Assembly (NCBI RefSeq): GCF_001886615.1
Contig: NZ_CP018139.1
Span: 1,860,001 to 1,924,000, forward strand
DNA from: Halomonas aestuarii
GTDB lineage: Bacteria > Pseudomonadota > Gammaproteobacteria > Pseudomonadales > Halomonadaceae
Reading direction: 5' to 3'
Length of the DNA: 64,000 bases
Every line of letters starts with the position of its first letter. Positions within the stretch are counted from its first letter, which is position 1. A program made the position numbers and the translations under genes. A model generated the notes under the pieces. That model ran no database searches. It had not been told where the DNA came from and worked only from the letters and a program-made list of their open reading frames with translations. This document shows positions 48,400 through 56,748 of this stretch, piece after piece.

Positions 48400-49184
48400 T
48401 GGAGTACCCGCCCCTGGTGCCCGGCACCCTGCTGCGCCGCTACAAGCGCTTCCTGGCCGACGTGCGCCTCGACGACGGCCGCGAGGTGGTGGCCCACTGC
48501 CCCAACACCGGCTCCATGCGGGCGGTGAACGTGCCGGGCGGCCGGGTCTGGCTCGCCGCGAGCGACAACCCCGCCCGCAAGCTGGCCTGGACCTGGGAGC
48601 TGATCGAGCTCCCGCAGCCCGATGGCCGCGTGGCGGCGGCCTCGGTGAATACCGGCCGGGCCAACCGCATCGTTGAGGAGGCGCTGCACGAGGGTCGGGT
48701 GGAGGAGCTGGCGGGCTACGCCACGCTCCGGCGCGAGGCACGGGTCGAGGGGCAGGTCGATGGGAAGGGCCACGATCGCACACGACTGGACTTTCGCCTC
48801 GAGGATCCCCGGCACGGCACGGCCTTTGTCGAGGTCAAGCAGGTTACGCTGAAGGAGGCCGATGGCCACGGCTACTTCCCCGACGCGGTGAGCGAGCGGG
48901 GGCGCCGGCACCTGGAGGCCCTGGCGGCCCTGGTGGCCCGGGGCCATCGGGCCGTGCTGCTCTTCTGCGTGGCCCACGAGGGCATCGACGACGTGGCGCC
49001 GGCGCTCCACCTGGATCCCGCCTATGCCTCGACCCTGCGGGAGGTGGCCTCCCGCGGCGTGGAGGTGCTGGCGCGGCGCTGCGAGCTCACCCGCGCGCAG
49101 GGGGTGCCGACGGGGATCCGTCTGGGGCGCGGGCTCCCGGTCTCACTCACCCGCGAGGTGGATCCTTCCGTGGTCGTCGATTGA
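48399..49184 (+). CDS. sfsA: DNA/RNA nuclease SfsA
   Basis: SfsA family, first named as sugar fermentation stimulation protein. The 261 residues begin YPPLVPGTLLRRYKRFLADV and contain HCPNTGSM, VEVKQVTL (nuclease-like core Glu/Lys) and FPDAVSERGRRHLEAL. Its start overlaps the aminotransferase stop, and its 3' end overlaps the convergent Rieske gene by 42 bp. Confidence 0.95.
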   Translation: MEYPPLVPGTLLRRYKRFLADVRLDDGREVVAHCPNTGSMRAVNVPGGRVWLAASDNPARKLAWTWELIELPQPDGRVAAASVNTGRANRIVEEALHEGRVEELAGYATLRREARVEGQVDGKGHDRTRLDFRLEDPRHGTAFVEVKQVTLKEADGHGYFPDAVSERGRRHLEALAALVARGHRAVLLFCVAHEGIDDVAPALHLDPAYASTLREVASRGVEVLARRCELTRAQGVPTGIRLGRGLPVSLTREVDPSVVVD

Positions 49185-49508
49185 GACGGGGATCTCCCGC
49201 AGGTGGCGGCCCTGGCAGGGGCCGAACACGCATTCGCCATCCTCGGGCAGGAAGAGCGCCCCGTGCATGGCGCACTGGATCAGCTCGCCACCGGGTTCCA
49301 GGAAGCGGTCCGGCTCGGCCTCTAGCGGCACGCCCTGGTGGGGGCAGCGATTCTCGAAGGCGCTGACCCGGCCGTGCACCCTCACCAGCAGGGCGTCGCG
49401 GCCGTCGGGCAGGCGCACTCCCCGGGCCGAGGTGGCCTCGAGCTCGGCGAGATGGGCGATGGGCGGGGCGGTCACGGCCGAGGGGCCGTCATCGGGCCGT
49501 GTGGTCAT
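49143..49508 (-). CDS. Rieske [2Fe-2S] domain protein
   Basis: A 121-residue small Rieske protein, probably a ferredoxin-type electron carrier. The cluster ligands are C55 and H57 (CPHQGVPL) and C79 and H82 (CAMHGALF), followed by the GPCQG loop. No oxygenase partner is nearby. The start overlaps the DUF4426 stop (ATGA), so the two genes are coupled. The C-terminal 14 codons overlap the end of sfsA on the other strand. Confidence 0.9.
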   Translation of the reverse strand: MTTRPDDGPSAVTAPPIAHLAELEATSARGVRLPDGRDALLVRVHGRVSAFENRCPHQGVPLEAEPDRFLEPGGELIQCAMHGALFLPEDGECVFGPCQGRHLREIPVSIDDHGRIHLAGE

Positions 49509-49957
49509 CGGTCGATGTAGAAACGCTGGATGAAGCTCACCTCGGCGGGCTCGGCATTGCGGTCGTAACGCACGCGAAGGTCGAAGCGCATCGGCTCGTC
49601 CTCGCGGATGCGGAAGACCGCGACCTGGGACGGCGCGTCGCCGATGCGCAGGCTGCGGAAGGCCAGCGGCGTGCTGTCGTCGCCGTCGAGCGCGCCGCTG
49701 CGCCCCTCGACCGAGGCCATGACGGGACGGGTCGAGCCATCCTCGAGCTCCTCCAGCACGCTGACGTTGAGCAGGGCCATGACCTGGCTGCGCTGGATGC
49801 CGTTCTCCCGGGCCACCGATTCCGGCAGGAAGCTGGTGTTCACGGCGCTGTAGTGGATCTGGAAGTCCCCCACCTGCTCGAACTGCTGGGCCTGGGCCGG
49901 CAGGGTCGCCAGCAGCATCAGGCCCATGGCCAGGGCCATCAGGCTGTGTCGCGTCAT
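49505..49957 (-). CDS. DUF4426 periplasmic protein
   Basis: A 150-residue exported protein with a signal peptide (RHSLMALAMGLMLLATLPAQAQ) and the DUF4426 core containing IHYSAVNTSFLPESVARENGI. Function unknown. In Pseudomonas the homologue lies just downstream of metW. Here the ATG at 49957 is 43 bp from a metW 3' remnant, while intact metW is 6.2 kb away. GGGAG precedes the ATG. An upstream frame extension runs into the metW remnant and is rejected. Confidence 0.88.
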   Translation of the reverse strand: MTRHSLMALAMGLMLLATLPAQAQQFEQVGDFQIHYSAVNTSFLPESVARENGIQRSQVMALLNVSVLEELEDGSTRPVMASVEGRSGALDGDDSTPLAFRSLRIGDAPSQVAVFRIREDEPMRFDLRVRYDRNAEPAEVSFIQRFYIDR

Positions 49958-49991
49958 CGTCGGTTCTCCCTCTGGGCTTCGTGACAGGGCC

Positions 49992-50160
49992 CTTCCGGGC
50001 TCACGCTCGGCGGGCGACCCGGAAGATGGCGATCTCGCCGAACAGGTTGGGTCACCACCGCGAGGTCCAGTGGCCCTCGTGGTCGCCGATGCCCACTGCC
50101 CGGTCGACAATGCTCAGACCCTTGTCGCGGCGCAGGCGTTCAACCTCGTTGAAGATCAAC
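49992..50160 (-). pseudogene. 3' fragment of metW (left copy of the direct repeat)
   Basis: This stretch matches the last 169 bp of intact metW and its flank (56140-56308) with only 8 mismatches. It keeps the metW stop at 50001-50003 but has an in-frame TGA at 50052-50054, where the intact gene has Trp. No 5' part of metW is present. It marks the left edge of the inserted block. Confidence 0.9.
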
Positions 50161-50238
50161 GGCTGGAGCAAGCGCTCTTGACCGTGTCCACGCTTTCGAA
50201 TGCTCGAGGAAGGGTCGAAAATGTTCCTGACCTACCTG

Positions 50239-50997
50239 TCAGACGACGATCCGCATCCCCCAGTCCTGAAAGGGGCGTAAAACAGGGTCATGTACTGGTG
50301 TGTCGGTGACCAGCATATCGATCTGTCCCGGATCGCAATACTTGACGCGGCTGACTTTTCCCAGCTTCGTGTGATCGACCAGCAGCACACTTTCACTGGC
50401 TTGTTCCATCATGGCCCCCGCCACGCTTGCTTCGTGCAGATCGAAGTCGAATGCGCCTTTTTCACTGTCCAGGGCAACCGGGGCCACGAAAGTCAGATCG
50501 ACGTGAAAGCGGCGGATTTCCGCAAGCGTGAGCTCGCCGTAGGTGGCGGGAACATCGCTGATAATGCCGCCCCCCAGCAGTATAAGATCGATTTTCGTTT
50601 CAGCACTTTGGACCGTGGTGGCGATATCTATCGAGTTGGTAATGACGGTGATACCGCTGATTTTCGCGAGTTCGTGCGCGAACACCGAAGTCGTCGTTCC
50701 CGCATCCACGAGAATGGTCTGTCCCGGCAACACCAGGCCGGCGGCTTTGCGAGCGATATCACGCTTTGCCCTGATCTGTTCGACCTGGCGCTTCCGGAAG
50801 GGGGGTTCGGTTTGAGCCTGCGAAAGCAACGCACCGCCATGGACCCTGGTGATCAGCCCCTCCGCCCCAAGTTCGACAAGATCACGCCGCACCGTTTCCC
50901 GCGACACGCCGAGCATGCTGGCAAGATCATTCGCGCTGATCTTTCCCTTGGTTTCTAGCACACTCAGGATACGTTTGTGCCGTTCCCTGGACCACAT
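50239..50997 (-). CDS. DeoR/GlpR-family transcriptional regulator
   Basis: The 252 residues have an N-terminal DeoR winged helix (RHKRILSVLETKGKISANDLA, SRETVRRDLVELGAEGL) and a C-terminal sugar-phosphate isomerase-like sensor domain with GTTTSVFAHEL, ITNSIDIA and LLGGGI. Members usually repress sugar or polyol uptake operons and respond to phosphorylated intermediates. It lies directly after the permease gene on the same strand, so it is probably the local regulator. Confidence 0.92.
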   Translation of the reverse strand: MWSRERHKRILSVLETKGKISANDLASMLGVSRETVRRDLVELGAEGLITRVHGGALLSQAQTEPPFRKRQVEQIRAKRDIARKAAGLVLPGQTILVDAGTTTSVFAHELAKISGITVITNSIDIATTVQSAETKIDLILLGGGIISDVPATYGELTLAEIRRFHVDLTFVAPVALDSEKGAFDFDLHEASVAGAMMEQASESVLLVDHTKLGKVSRVKYCDPGQIDMLVTDTPVHDPVLRPFQDWGMRIVV

Positions 50998-51005
50998 GTT
51001 ATGGA

Positions 51006-52697
51006 TTAACCTGCTGTATTAAAAGGTTTTTTTCGGCGATAATAGGCCAGCATTCCCTTCATGCCCAGCAATGCTGCCATGACGACAGCCATCAGGCAGG
51101 TAGAGAAGGCAGCAGCCTGAGAGGTGAGCCCGGCATCGTCGAGCCGCATGATGGTCACGGCGGCAACGTTGAGCTCCGGGGTAGTGAGAAACACGACAGC
51201 CGAGAGTGTGACCATGGAGCGCATGAAGATGAAAAAGAAAACCGAGATCAGCATGGGCGCGATGAAAGGCGCGACCACGTTGATGGCAATGCGCCCCATG
51301 CCCGCCCCCAGGCTGCTGGCCGCTTCCTCATAGGCGCCGGGGAGTTGCCGAAATCCGGTCATCGTCGTCAGGAAAGCCTGCGTGTGGTAGTGGTAGAAGT
51401 TCACGATGGCGATCAACGCGGCCGTGCCATAAAGCAGATAGAGCGGTGTCGCCGTGGAATTGAAGGTGAGAATATACGCCAGCCCCAAGACCATGCCCGG
51501 CACAGCGGCCGGCATTGCCGCCAGCACCTGCAGCGTGCGCGCCACCCTGCCGGCGATGCGGCGCATCCCCAGACCGAGAAGGAACACGGCCAGTGTCCCC
51601 CCGGTCGCTGACATCACGGAAATGACAATGGTGATCCAGAGTGACGAATATCCGCCCGCCAGGGTGATGTCGTAGTGTCGCAGGCTGAGCGAGTAATTGT
51701 AGGGCCATAGATGCACGAAACTGGCGAAGATCATGACGCCGATGACTGCCACGATAGCCGTACACGCCGCAAAGCAAAGTCCAGCCATGGGAATGTCGCG
51801 CAGTGGCCTGAAGCGCGGTACGAAAGGCAGCGTATCCCCGGCTTTAGTGCCCTGTTGGCGCTTCATTGCCTGGCGCTCAATGAAATAGGCCGCCACGGTG
51901 GGCAACAAGAGCATGATCCCCACGACCGCGCCCATGTTGAAATTGCGCTGACCGATAACCTGAGCGTAGATTTCAGTGGCAAGCACCGAATAGTCCCCGC
52001 CGATCACCGCGGCGTTGCCGAAATCGGTAATGGTGATGATGAACACCACGAAGGCAGCATTCAATACGCCGAAACGCGAAGCCGGCAGTGTCAGATCCCG
52101 GAACTGCTGCCAGGGTGTCGCGCCGGTCACCTCGGCGGCCTCGTAGGTGCGTGCGTCGAGCAATACCAGCGACGCACCGATGATCATCACGGCCTGCGGT
52201 AGGGCATACAGGGTGTTGGCGATCATCAGGCCCCAGAACCCGTAGATGTCCAGTTCCAGGCCGAAAAAGCGATTGACCAGCCCATTGCGTCCCAGAAGAA
52301 AGATCAGGCCGAGCCCTTGGACCAGCGACGGCGCCAGAAGTGGCAGGACGATGGCTCCCCTGATCAGCCATTTCCCCCGGAATGCACAGCGATGGAGTCC
52401 GTGCGCGATGATAAACCCCAGGATCACACTGATCACCGTGGTCGAGAGTCCCATGACCATGGAGTGGCGGGCGGCGCGCCAGAAACCGGTGGAATTCAGA
52501 ACCTCGACATAGTTGTCCAGGGTATAGACGCCATCGAGGTTCGTAATCGATTTAACGAACACGATGAGCATGGGATAGACGAAGAACAGCAAAAGACCGA
52601 GCGAAGGCAGGCCCAGACAGATCCATGCCAGCGCGCGGTCTCCATCCATGAGCCCGGCCACACCGCGCCCCGCGTTGAGGCCGCTGAGAGTGATCAT
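51006..52697 (-). CDS. ABC transporter permease, fused two-domain AfuB/PhnU-type
   Basis: Inner-membrane channel of the ABC importer. The 563 residues hold two BPD_transp_1 permease halves with about 12 helices. EAA-type loops appear as YEAAEVTGATPWQQFRDLTLP in the first half and YEEAASSLGAGMGRIAINVVAP in the second. Such fused permeases occur in ferric, hexose-phosphate (AfuB) and 2-aminoethylphosphonate (PhnU) importers. The ATG overlaps the ATPase stop (ATGA). Confidence 0.9.
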   Translation of the reverse strand: MITLSGLNAGRGVAGLMDGDRALAWICLGLPSLGLLLFFVYPMLIVFVKSITNLDGVYTLDNYVEVLNSTGFWRAARHSMVMGLSTTVISVILGFIIAHGLHRCAFRGKWLIRGAIVLPLLAPSLVQGLGLIFLLGRNGLVNRFFGLELDIYGFWGLMIANTLYALPQAVMIIGASLVLLDARTYEAAEVTGATPWQQFRDLTLPASRFGVLNAAFVVFIITITDFGNAAVIGGDYSVLATEIYAQVIGQRNFNMGAVVGIMLLLPTVAAYFIERQAMKRQQGTKAGDTLPFVPRFRPLRDIPMAGLCFAACTAIVAVIGVMIFASFVHLWPYNYSLSLRHYDITLAGGYSSLWITIVISVMSATGGTLAVFLLGLGMRRIAGRVARTLQVLAAMPAAVPGMVLGLAYILTFNSTATPLYLLYGTAALIAIVNFYHYHTQAFLTTMTGFRQLPGAYEEAASSLGAGMGRIAINVVAPFIAPMLISVFFFIFMRSMVTLSAVVFLTTPELNVAAVTIMRLDDAGLTSQAAAFSTCLMAVVMAALLGMKGMLAYYRRKKPFNTAG

Positions 52698-53722
52698 GAC
52701 GCCGCCTCGGTGATATCGTCAGCGACCCACGTACACCGCTTGCGTGGTATGGAGACGTCAACCGTCTCGCCCTCGCGATAGCTCTCTGCCCCATGGGTTT
52801 CTACGGTCAGCAAACCGAGGGGGGCGTCAACTTCGATACGACACATGTTGCCCAGGAAGGTGACCGAGCGAACGGTCGCCCGTCCATTGGCATCGGGTTT
52901 CAGGATGATGTGCTCGGGACGAATACAGGCGACATAGGTGGCATCCGGCCCCTCGGGGCGTGATTCCAGCAGATCTGGCTGAACCTCGCGCACCCGCGCG
53001 GTTTCGACAAGGTTGCTTGTCCCTATGAAATCCGCCACGAACCGTGTGGCAGGCCGATTGTAGAGATCCTCGGGGCTGCCTGACTGCACCACCGTGCCCT
53101 GGTTCATGCAGATAATCTTGTCGGCAAGCGCCAGCGCTTCTTCCTGGTCATGGGTGACCATGAGGGTGGGAATGCCCAGTTGGCGCTGCAGGCGCGAAAT
53201 TTCACTGCGCAGTTCGCCGCGTACCTTGGCATCGAGCGCCGACAGTGGCTCATCGAGCAGCAAGACGCGCGGTTCCACGGCAATGGCCCTTGCCAATGCG
53301 ATGCGCTGTTGCTGTCCGCCCGAGAGCTGTCCGGGGAACTTGTCGGCAGCCTGCGGCAACTTGATGAGCTCCAGAAGCTCCGCAACCCGCGAGGCGATGT
53401 GGGCCTCAGCGGTATGGCGGATTTTCAGGCCATAGCCGATATTTTCAGCGATCGTCATGTTCGGGAAGAGCGAATAGGATTGGAAGACGATGCCGAACCC
53501 CCTCTTGCGTGCGGGGGTCTGCGACAGGTCTTCCTCCTCCAGACGAATATCGCCCTCGTCCAGGTCGGCCAGTCCGGCGATCAGACGCAACAGCGTTGTC
53601 TTACCGCATCCGCTGGGCCCTAGCAGGCATACGAATTCGCCGTGCGCTATGGAAATCGATACATTGTCCAGTGCCGTGAAGCTGCCGAATTTCTTGGTGA
53701 CGTTTCGGGCTGTAAGATACAT
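52694..53722 (-). CDS. ABC transporter ATP-binding protein, AfuC/PhnT-type
   Basis: Cytosolic ATPase of the importer. The 342 residues have Walker A GPSGCGKTT, the Q-loop in VFQSYSLFPNMT, the signature LSGGQQQR, Walker B LLLDEPLSALD and the switch His in MVTHDQEEAL. A C-terminal TOBE domain follows (about 275-340). It is translationally coupled to the permease and is 105 bp after the binding-protein gene. Confidence 0.95.
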   Translation of the reverse strand: MYLTARNVTKKFGSFTALDNVSISIAHGEFVCLLGPSGCGKTTLLRLIAGLADLDEGDIRLEEEDLSQTPARKRGFGIVFQSYSLFPNMTIAENIGYGLKIRHTAEAHIASRVAELLELIKLPQAADKFPGQLSGGQQQRIALARAIAVEPRVLLLDEPLSALDAKVRGELRSEISRLQRQLGIPTLMVTHDQEEALALADKIICMNQGTVVQSGSPEDLYNRPATRFVADFIGTSNLVETARVREVQPDLLESRPEGPDATYVACIRPEHIILKPDANGRATVRSVTFLGNMCRIEVDAPLGLLTVETHGAESYREGETVDVSIPRKRCTWVADDITEAAS

Positions 53723-53827
53723 GTCCGGGGGGTCTCTCTCTCGAGGGCGCAGTGGCTGGTGCCGCTACCGGCGCCAGCCACACTCGGCATGGGTCCTCGC
53801 AAGATCACCTTGCACCACGCATCCTGG

Positions 53828-54835
53828 TCAACGCCCGAACCTTTCCTTCCAGGCCTTCTTGATCTCCGTCTGTCGTTCGGCAGAGGCGGTAAAGTCTATA
53901 TCGGCAAGGATCTCACCAATGTCGTCGGGCATTCCCATCTCGGGGGTCGCGGCCTTGCTCTTGACGCCCGGGATAGTGATCAGCGCCTTGTAGTCGCTGT
54001 ATAAGGCCGTGGCCTCGTCCGACAGGGTCCAGTCGAGGAATTTCCGGGCGTCGTCCTTGTTGTCACTGCTGGCCATCAGGCCGGAGGCTTCCAGCTCGTA
54101 ACCGACGCCACCTTCGGGAAATACCATGGCGAGAGGATATCCCTCCTCGATGGATTGCATCGCGGTGAAGGCCAGCGAGATGCCGACGGTATATTCCCCC
54201 ACACGCGCCGACTTGCACGGCTTCGAACCCGAAGAGGTGTATTGGGCCATGTTGGGATCCACGGCCTCGAGCTGTGCCCAACCGGCTTCGTCCCCCATGG
54301 ATTGCAGGACGGCGTTGACGTGCAGATAGCCCGTGCCGGAAGAGTTCGGATCAGGCATCAGAATTTCGTCTTTGAAGGCAGGGTCTTCGAGATCCTCCCA
54401 GCTGGAGGGCATCGGCAGTCCCTCCTCCTCGAGGCGCGCGGTGTTAACGCAAAACGCCCCCATGTAGCCGATCGGCGCAAACCAACGGTCCTCGGGGTCG
54501 CGGTACCTGTCGCCCAGCACCTCGACTCCCTTGGCCTTGTAAGGCTCGAGCATGTCCAGAATGCGCGGGTCCATCATCGCGGTCACGGCCCAGCCCCAGA
54601 TGACATCGGCCTGGGGGTTGTCGGCCTCGGCCAAAATTCGCGCGCCCAGCTTGCCGGTCGATAGCCGCAACACGTTGAGCTCGACATCCGGCAGGGCCTT
54701 TTCAGCGGCAGCCACGTACCCTGCCACCTCTTCTTCTTCCAGCGCGGTGTAAACCGTGATTGACCCGGCCGATGCCGTCGTCGCCACGCCCATGGCAAGG
54801 GCAGACAACCCAAGGGTGTAAAGGCATTTGTTCAT
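53828..54835 (-). CDS. Periplasmic binding protein, AfuA/PhnS-like
   Basis: The 335-residue product has a signal peptide cleaved near residue 23 (TTASA-GS) and an extracellular binding fold starting ITVYTALEEEEVAGY. Segments STGKLGARILAE, DPNSSGTGYLHV and YTSSGSKPC resemble AfuA (hexose phosphates) and PhnS-type (2-aminoethylphosphonate) proteins and differ from true Fe3+-binding FbpA in lacking the paired-Tyr iron site as far as I can see. A phosphorylated solute is the most likely ligand. The ATG at 54835 is preceded by GAGAGGG. Confidence 0.88.
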   Translation of the reverse strand: MNKCLYTLGLSALAMGVATTASAGSITVYTALEEEEVAGYVAAAEKALPDVELNVLRLSTGKLGARILAEADNPQADVIWGWAVTAMMDPRILDMLEPYKAKGVEVLGDRYRDPEDRWFAPIGYMGAFCVNTARLEEEGLPMPSSWEDLEDPAFKDEILMPDPNSSGTGYLHVNAVLQSMGDEAGWAQLEAVDPNMAQYTSSGSKPCKSARVGEYTVGISLAFTAMQSIEEGYPLAMVFPEGGVGYELEASGLMASSDNKDDARKFLDWTLSDEATALYSDYKALITIPGVKSKAATPEMGMPDDIGEILADIDFTASAERQTEIKKAWKERFGR

Positions 54836-54960
54836 CTTTCCCTCTCCCGGTCGATCCTCTGTCCGTCTGGCCGACCATGTGCCTGCGGCCCTGGCAGTCA
54901 GATGACCCATTGTTGTTGTATTGCCCCTCTCGCATGCCGCAGCGGCAAGGCAATTTGGGG

Positions 54961-54990
54961 ATATTTGTGTAGTCTTGCGTATTTTTGCGT
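54961..54990. promoter_or_regulatory. 10-bp-phased direct repeats, probable DeoR-family operator
   Basis: TTGTGT (54965-54970), TTGCGT (54975-54980) and TTGCGT (54985-54990) repeat at exactly 10-bp intervals in an AT-rich stretch between the divergent transporter and phosphatase genes. DeoR-family repressors often bind such helically phased repeats. The regulator at 50239-50997 is the obvious candidate. Confidence 0.55.
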
Positions 54991-55056
54991 TTTGTCTACT
55001 GTTTTTTTAAGCCCTCCTGATGGCGGGGGAGCCGATGTCAGCATTGAGGAAACATC

Positions 55057-55848
55057 ATGCGGTCAGGTACAGAGCAGACGGAGTACGGTGGTTTGGCAAG
55101 TTTCGCGTGCAGGCTCGTCGAACTGGCGCGGCCCATGGCGATGGCGCATTTTCGACGGAACATCCCCGTGGAACAGAAGGCGGACATGTCGCCGGTAACG
55201 CATGCGGACAGAGCCATCGAAGCGGCCATGCGCGCGCTGATCGAGGAAACCTATCCCGGCCACGGGATCCTCGGCGAGGAGCATGGCACGAGCAACCTGG
55301 ACAGTGCGCATGTCTGGGTTCTCGACCCGATTGACGGCACGAAGTCCTTCGTCACCGGCATGCCGACCTTCGGCACCCTGATTGCGCTGCTTGAAGACGG
55401 GCGACCCACTCTGGGCGTGATCTCGATACCGCCCACGGGTGAGCTGTGGATCGGTCGCGACGGCGAAGCGACGATGTTCGACGGGGTCGCCTGCCACACC
55501 AGTGCCTGCTCGCGATTGGCCGACGCGTTGGCCTATACCACCTCACCCGACAACTTCGATGAAGCCGGTCTGAAGGTTTTCGACCACGTCAGCAGTCTGG
55601 CTGCCATGCGCCGCTATGGGGGGGATTGCTATTGTTACGGTTTGCTGGCGTCGGGCCACATCGACGCCGTCATGGAAATGAACCTGCAGCCCTACGACTT
55701 CATGGCGTTGGTGCCTGTCATCGAAGGGGCGGGGGGCGTCATCACCGACTGGCAGGGACAGCACCTGCATCTCGGCTCGGATGGCCATGTGGTGGCTGCC
55801 GCGACACCGGAACTTCATGCGGAAATTCTCGAGGCGGTGCGCGCATAG
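55057..55848 (+). CDS. Inositol-monophosphatase-family phosphatase
   Basis: Mg2+-dependent phosphomonoesterase of 263 residues. Metal ligands are in GEEHG (73-77) and DPIDGT (90-95), and a final Asp is in QPYDFMALVPVIEGAGG. The sequence is closest in feel to the HisN/histidinol-phosphatase subgroup. GAGGA lies 7 bases before the ATG. It is divergent from the ABC transporter genes across a shared regulatory region, suggesting that it dephosphorylates the imported phosphorylated compound. That pairing is inferred. Confidence 0.88.
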   Translation: MRSGTEQTEYGGLASFACRLVELARPMAMAHFRRNIPVEQKADMSPVTHADRAIEAAMRALIEETYPGHGILGEEHGTSNLDSAHVWVLDPIDGTKSFVTGMPTFGTLIALLEDGRPTLGVISIPPTGELWIGRDGEATMFDGVACHTSACSRLADALAYTTSPDNFDEAGLKVFDHVSSLAAMRRYGGDCYCYGLLASGHIDAVMEMNLQPYDFMALVPVIEGAGGVITDWQGQHLHLGSDGHVVAAATPELHAEILEAVRA

Positions 55849-56139
55849 GCGAAAGGTGCTTACCACACTCTTCCGGCGAGGCCTGGTCTCTTACCTCGCC
55901 GCCACCGGTGGTCCACCAAGATACGAACCACGCCGAGGATAAATGTGATCCATTCGCCGGTGGCAGGGCGCTTTCCCTGGCTTTCGGTGCATGACGCACC
56001 AACCCTTGCCTCAGGGCGGACTCTCTCTGTCCTCGTCGAGCCCGCTGCTGCCTCCGGTGACCGATGCCGTGACGAGCCATCCCTGCAGGCTCATGAACAG
56101 GGCTTGCGCATCATCCTCGTGGGCAGCGTGACCCGTGCT
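55849..56139. other. Gene-free interval at the right side of the island
   Basis: About 290 bp between the phosphatase stop and the metW repeat. Short ORFs exist on both strands but have no start signals or recognisable domains. I see no tRNA, transposase remnant or clear terminator. Confidence 0.6.
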
Positions 56140-56308
56140 CTTCCGGGCTCACGCTCGGCGGGCAACCCGGAAGATGGCGATCTCGCCGAACAGGTTGGGC
56201 CACCACCGCGAGGTCCAGTGGCCCTCGTGGTCGCCGATGCCCACCGCCCGGTCGACAATGCTCAGACCCTTGTCGCGGCACAGGCGTTCAAAGTCGTTGA
56301 AGGTCGAC
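56140..56308. repeat. Right copy of the metW 3' direct repeat
   Basis: This copy contains the functional end of metW and matches 49992-50160 at 161 of 169 positions. Similarity stops abruptly about 9 bp beyond the metW stop on the island side and fades upstream within the gene. Confidence 0.9.
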
Positions 56309-56748
56309 AGGTGGATGTTGGGCGTGTCGTACCAGGCATGGGGCAGTGACCGGGAGACCGGCATGTAGCCCTTGAAGCCCAGGTAGGCGCGATGGCGCCA
56401 GTAGGCGAAGTTGGGGAAGGTGATGATGCATTCCCCGGCGACGCGCAGCATCTCGTCGAGCATCAGGTCCGGGCGGCGCAGGGCCTGCAGTGCCTGGGTC
56501 ATGACCACCAGGTCGCAGGCGTCGTCCTCGAAGTTGGCCAGCCCCTCGTCGAGGTTCTGCTCGATGACGTTGACGCCCTTGGCCAGGCAGGCGGTGATGC
56601 CGTCCGGGTCGATCTCCAGGCCATAGCCGGTGACCCGCTTGTCGCGGGCCAGCGCCGCCAGCAGCGTGCCCTCGCCGCAGCCGAGGTCCAGCACCCGGGC
56701 GCCTTCGGGGATCCACTCGTGGATCAGCGTGAGGTCGGCGCGCATCAT
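56149..56748 (-). CDS. metW: Methionine biosynthesis protein MetW
   Basis: SAM-methyltransferase-fold partner of MetX; in Pseudomonas-like bacteria the pair works in homoserine acylation. The 199 residues have [12 protein letters not shown] (SAM site), [10 protein letters not shown] and [10 protein letters not shown]. The ATG at 56748 overlaps the metX stop. The last 50 or so codons lie in the direct repeat, so the C-terminus may derive from the donor rather than the original gene. Confidence 0.95.
   Translation of the reverse strand: MMRADLTLIHEWIPEGARVLDLGCGEGTLLAALARDKRVTGYGLEIDPDGITACLAKGVNVIEQNLDEGLANFEDDACDLVVMTQALQALRRPDLMLDEMLRVAGECIITFPNFAYWRHRAYLGFKGYMPVSRSLPHAWYDTPNIHLSTFNDFERLCRDKGLSIVDRAVGIGDHEGHWTSRWWPNLFGEIAIFRVARRA

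Larger units (their letters stand above)
49992..56308. mobile_element. Inserted block flanked by 169-bp direct repeats of the metW 3' end
   Basis: Between two near-identical metW 3' ends lie five genes of clearly lower GC and different codon use. Removing the block with one repeat restores metW followed 43 bp later by DUF4426, the ancestral order. No integrase, transposase or tRNA is present. This resembles an island acquired by recombination or a decayed integrative element; the mechanism is inferred. Confidence 0.65.

Noticed and set aside
55742..56080. Minus-strand ORF of about 112 codons at the right side of the island
   Set aside because: It overlaps the phosphatase antisense, has no ribosome site and shows no recognisable domain.
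49992..56308. Insertion sequence or phage as the source of the island
   Set aside because: No transposase, integrase, terminal inverted repeats or phage genes were found, so only a generic inserted block is claimed.
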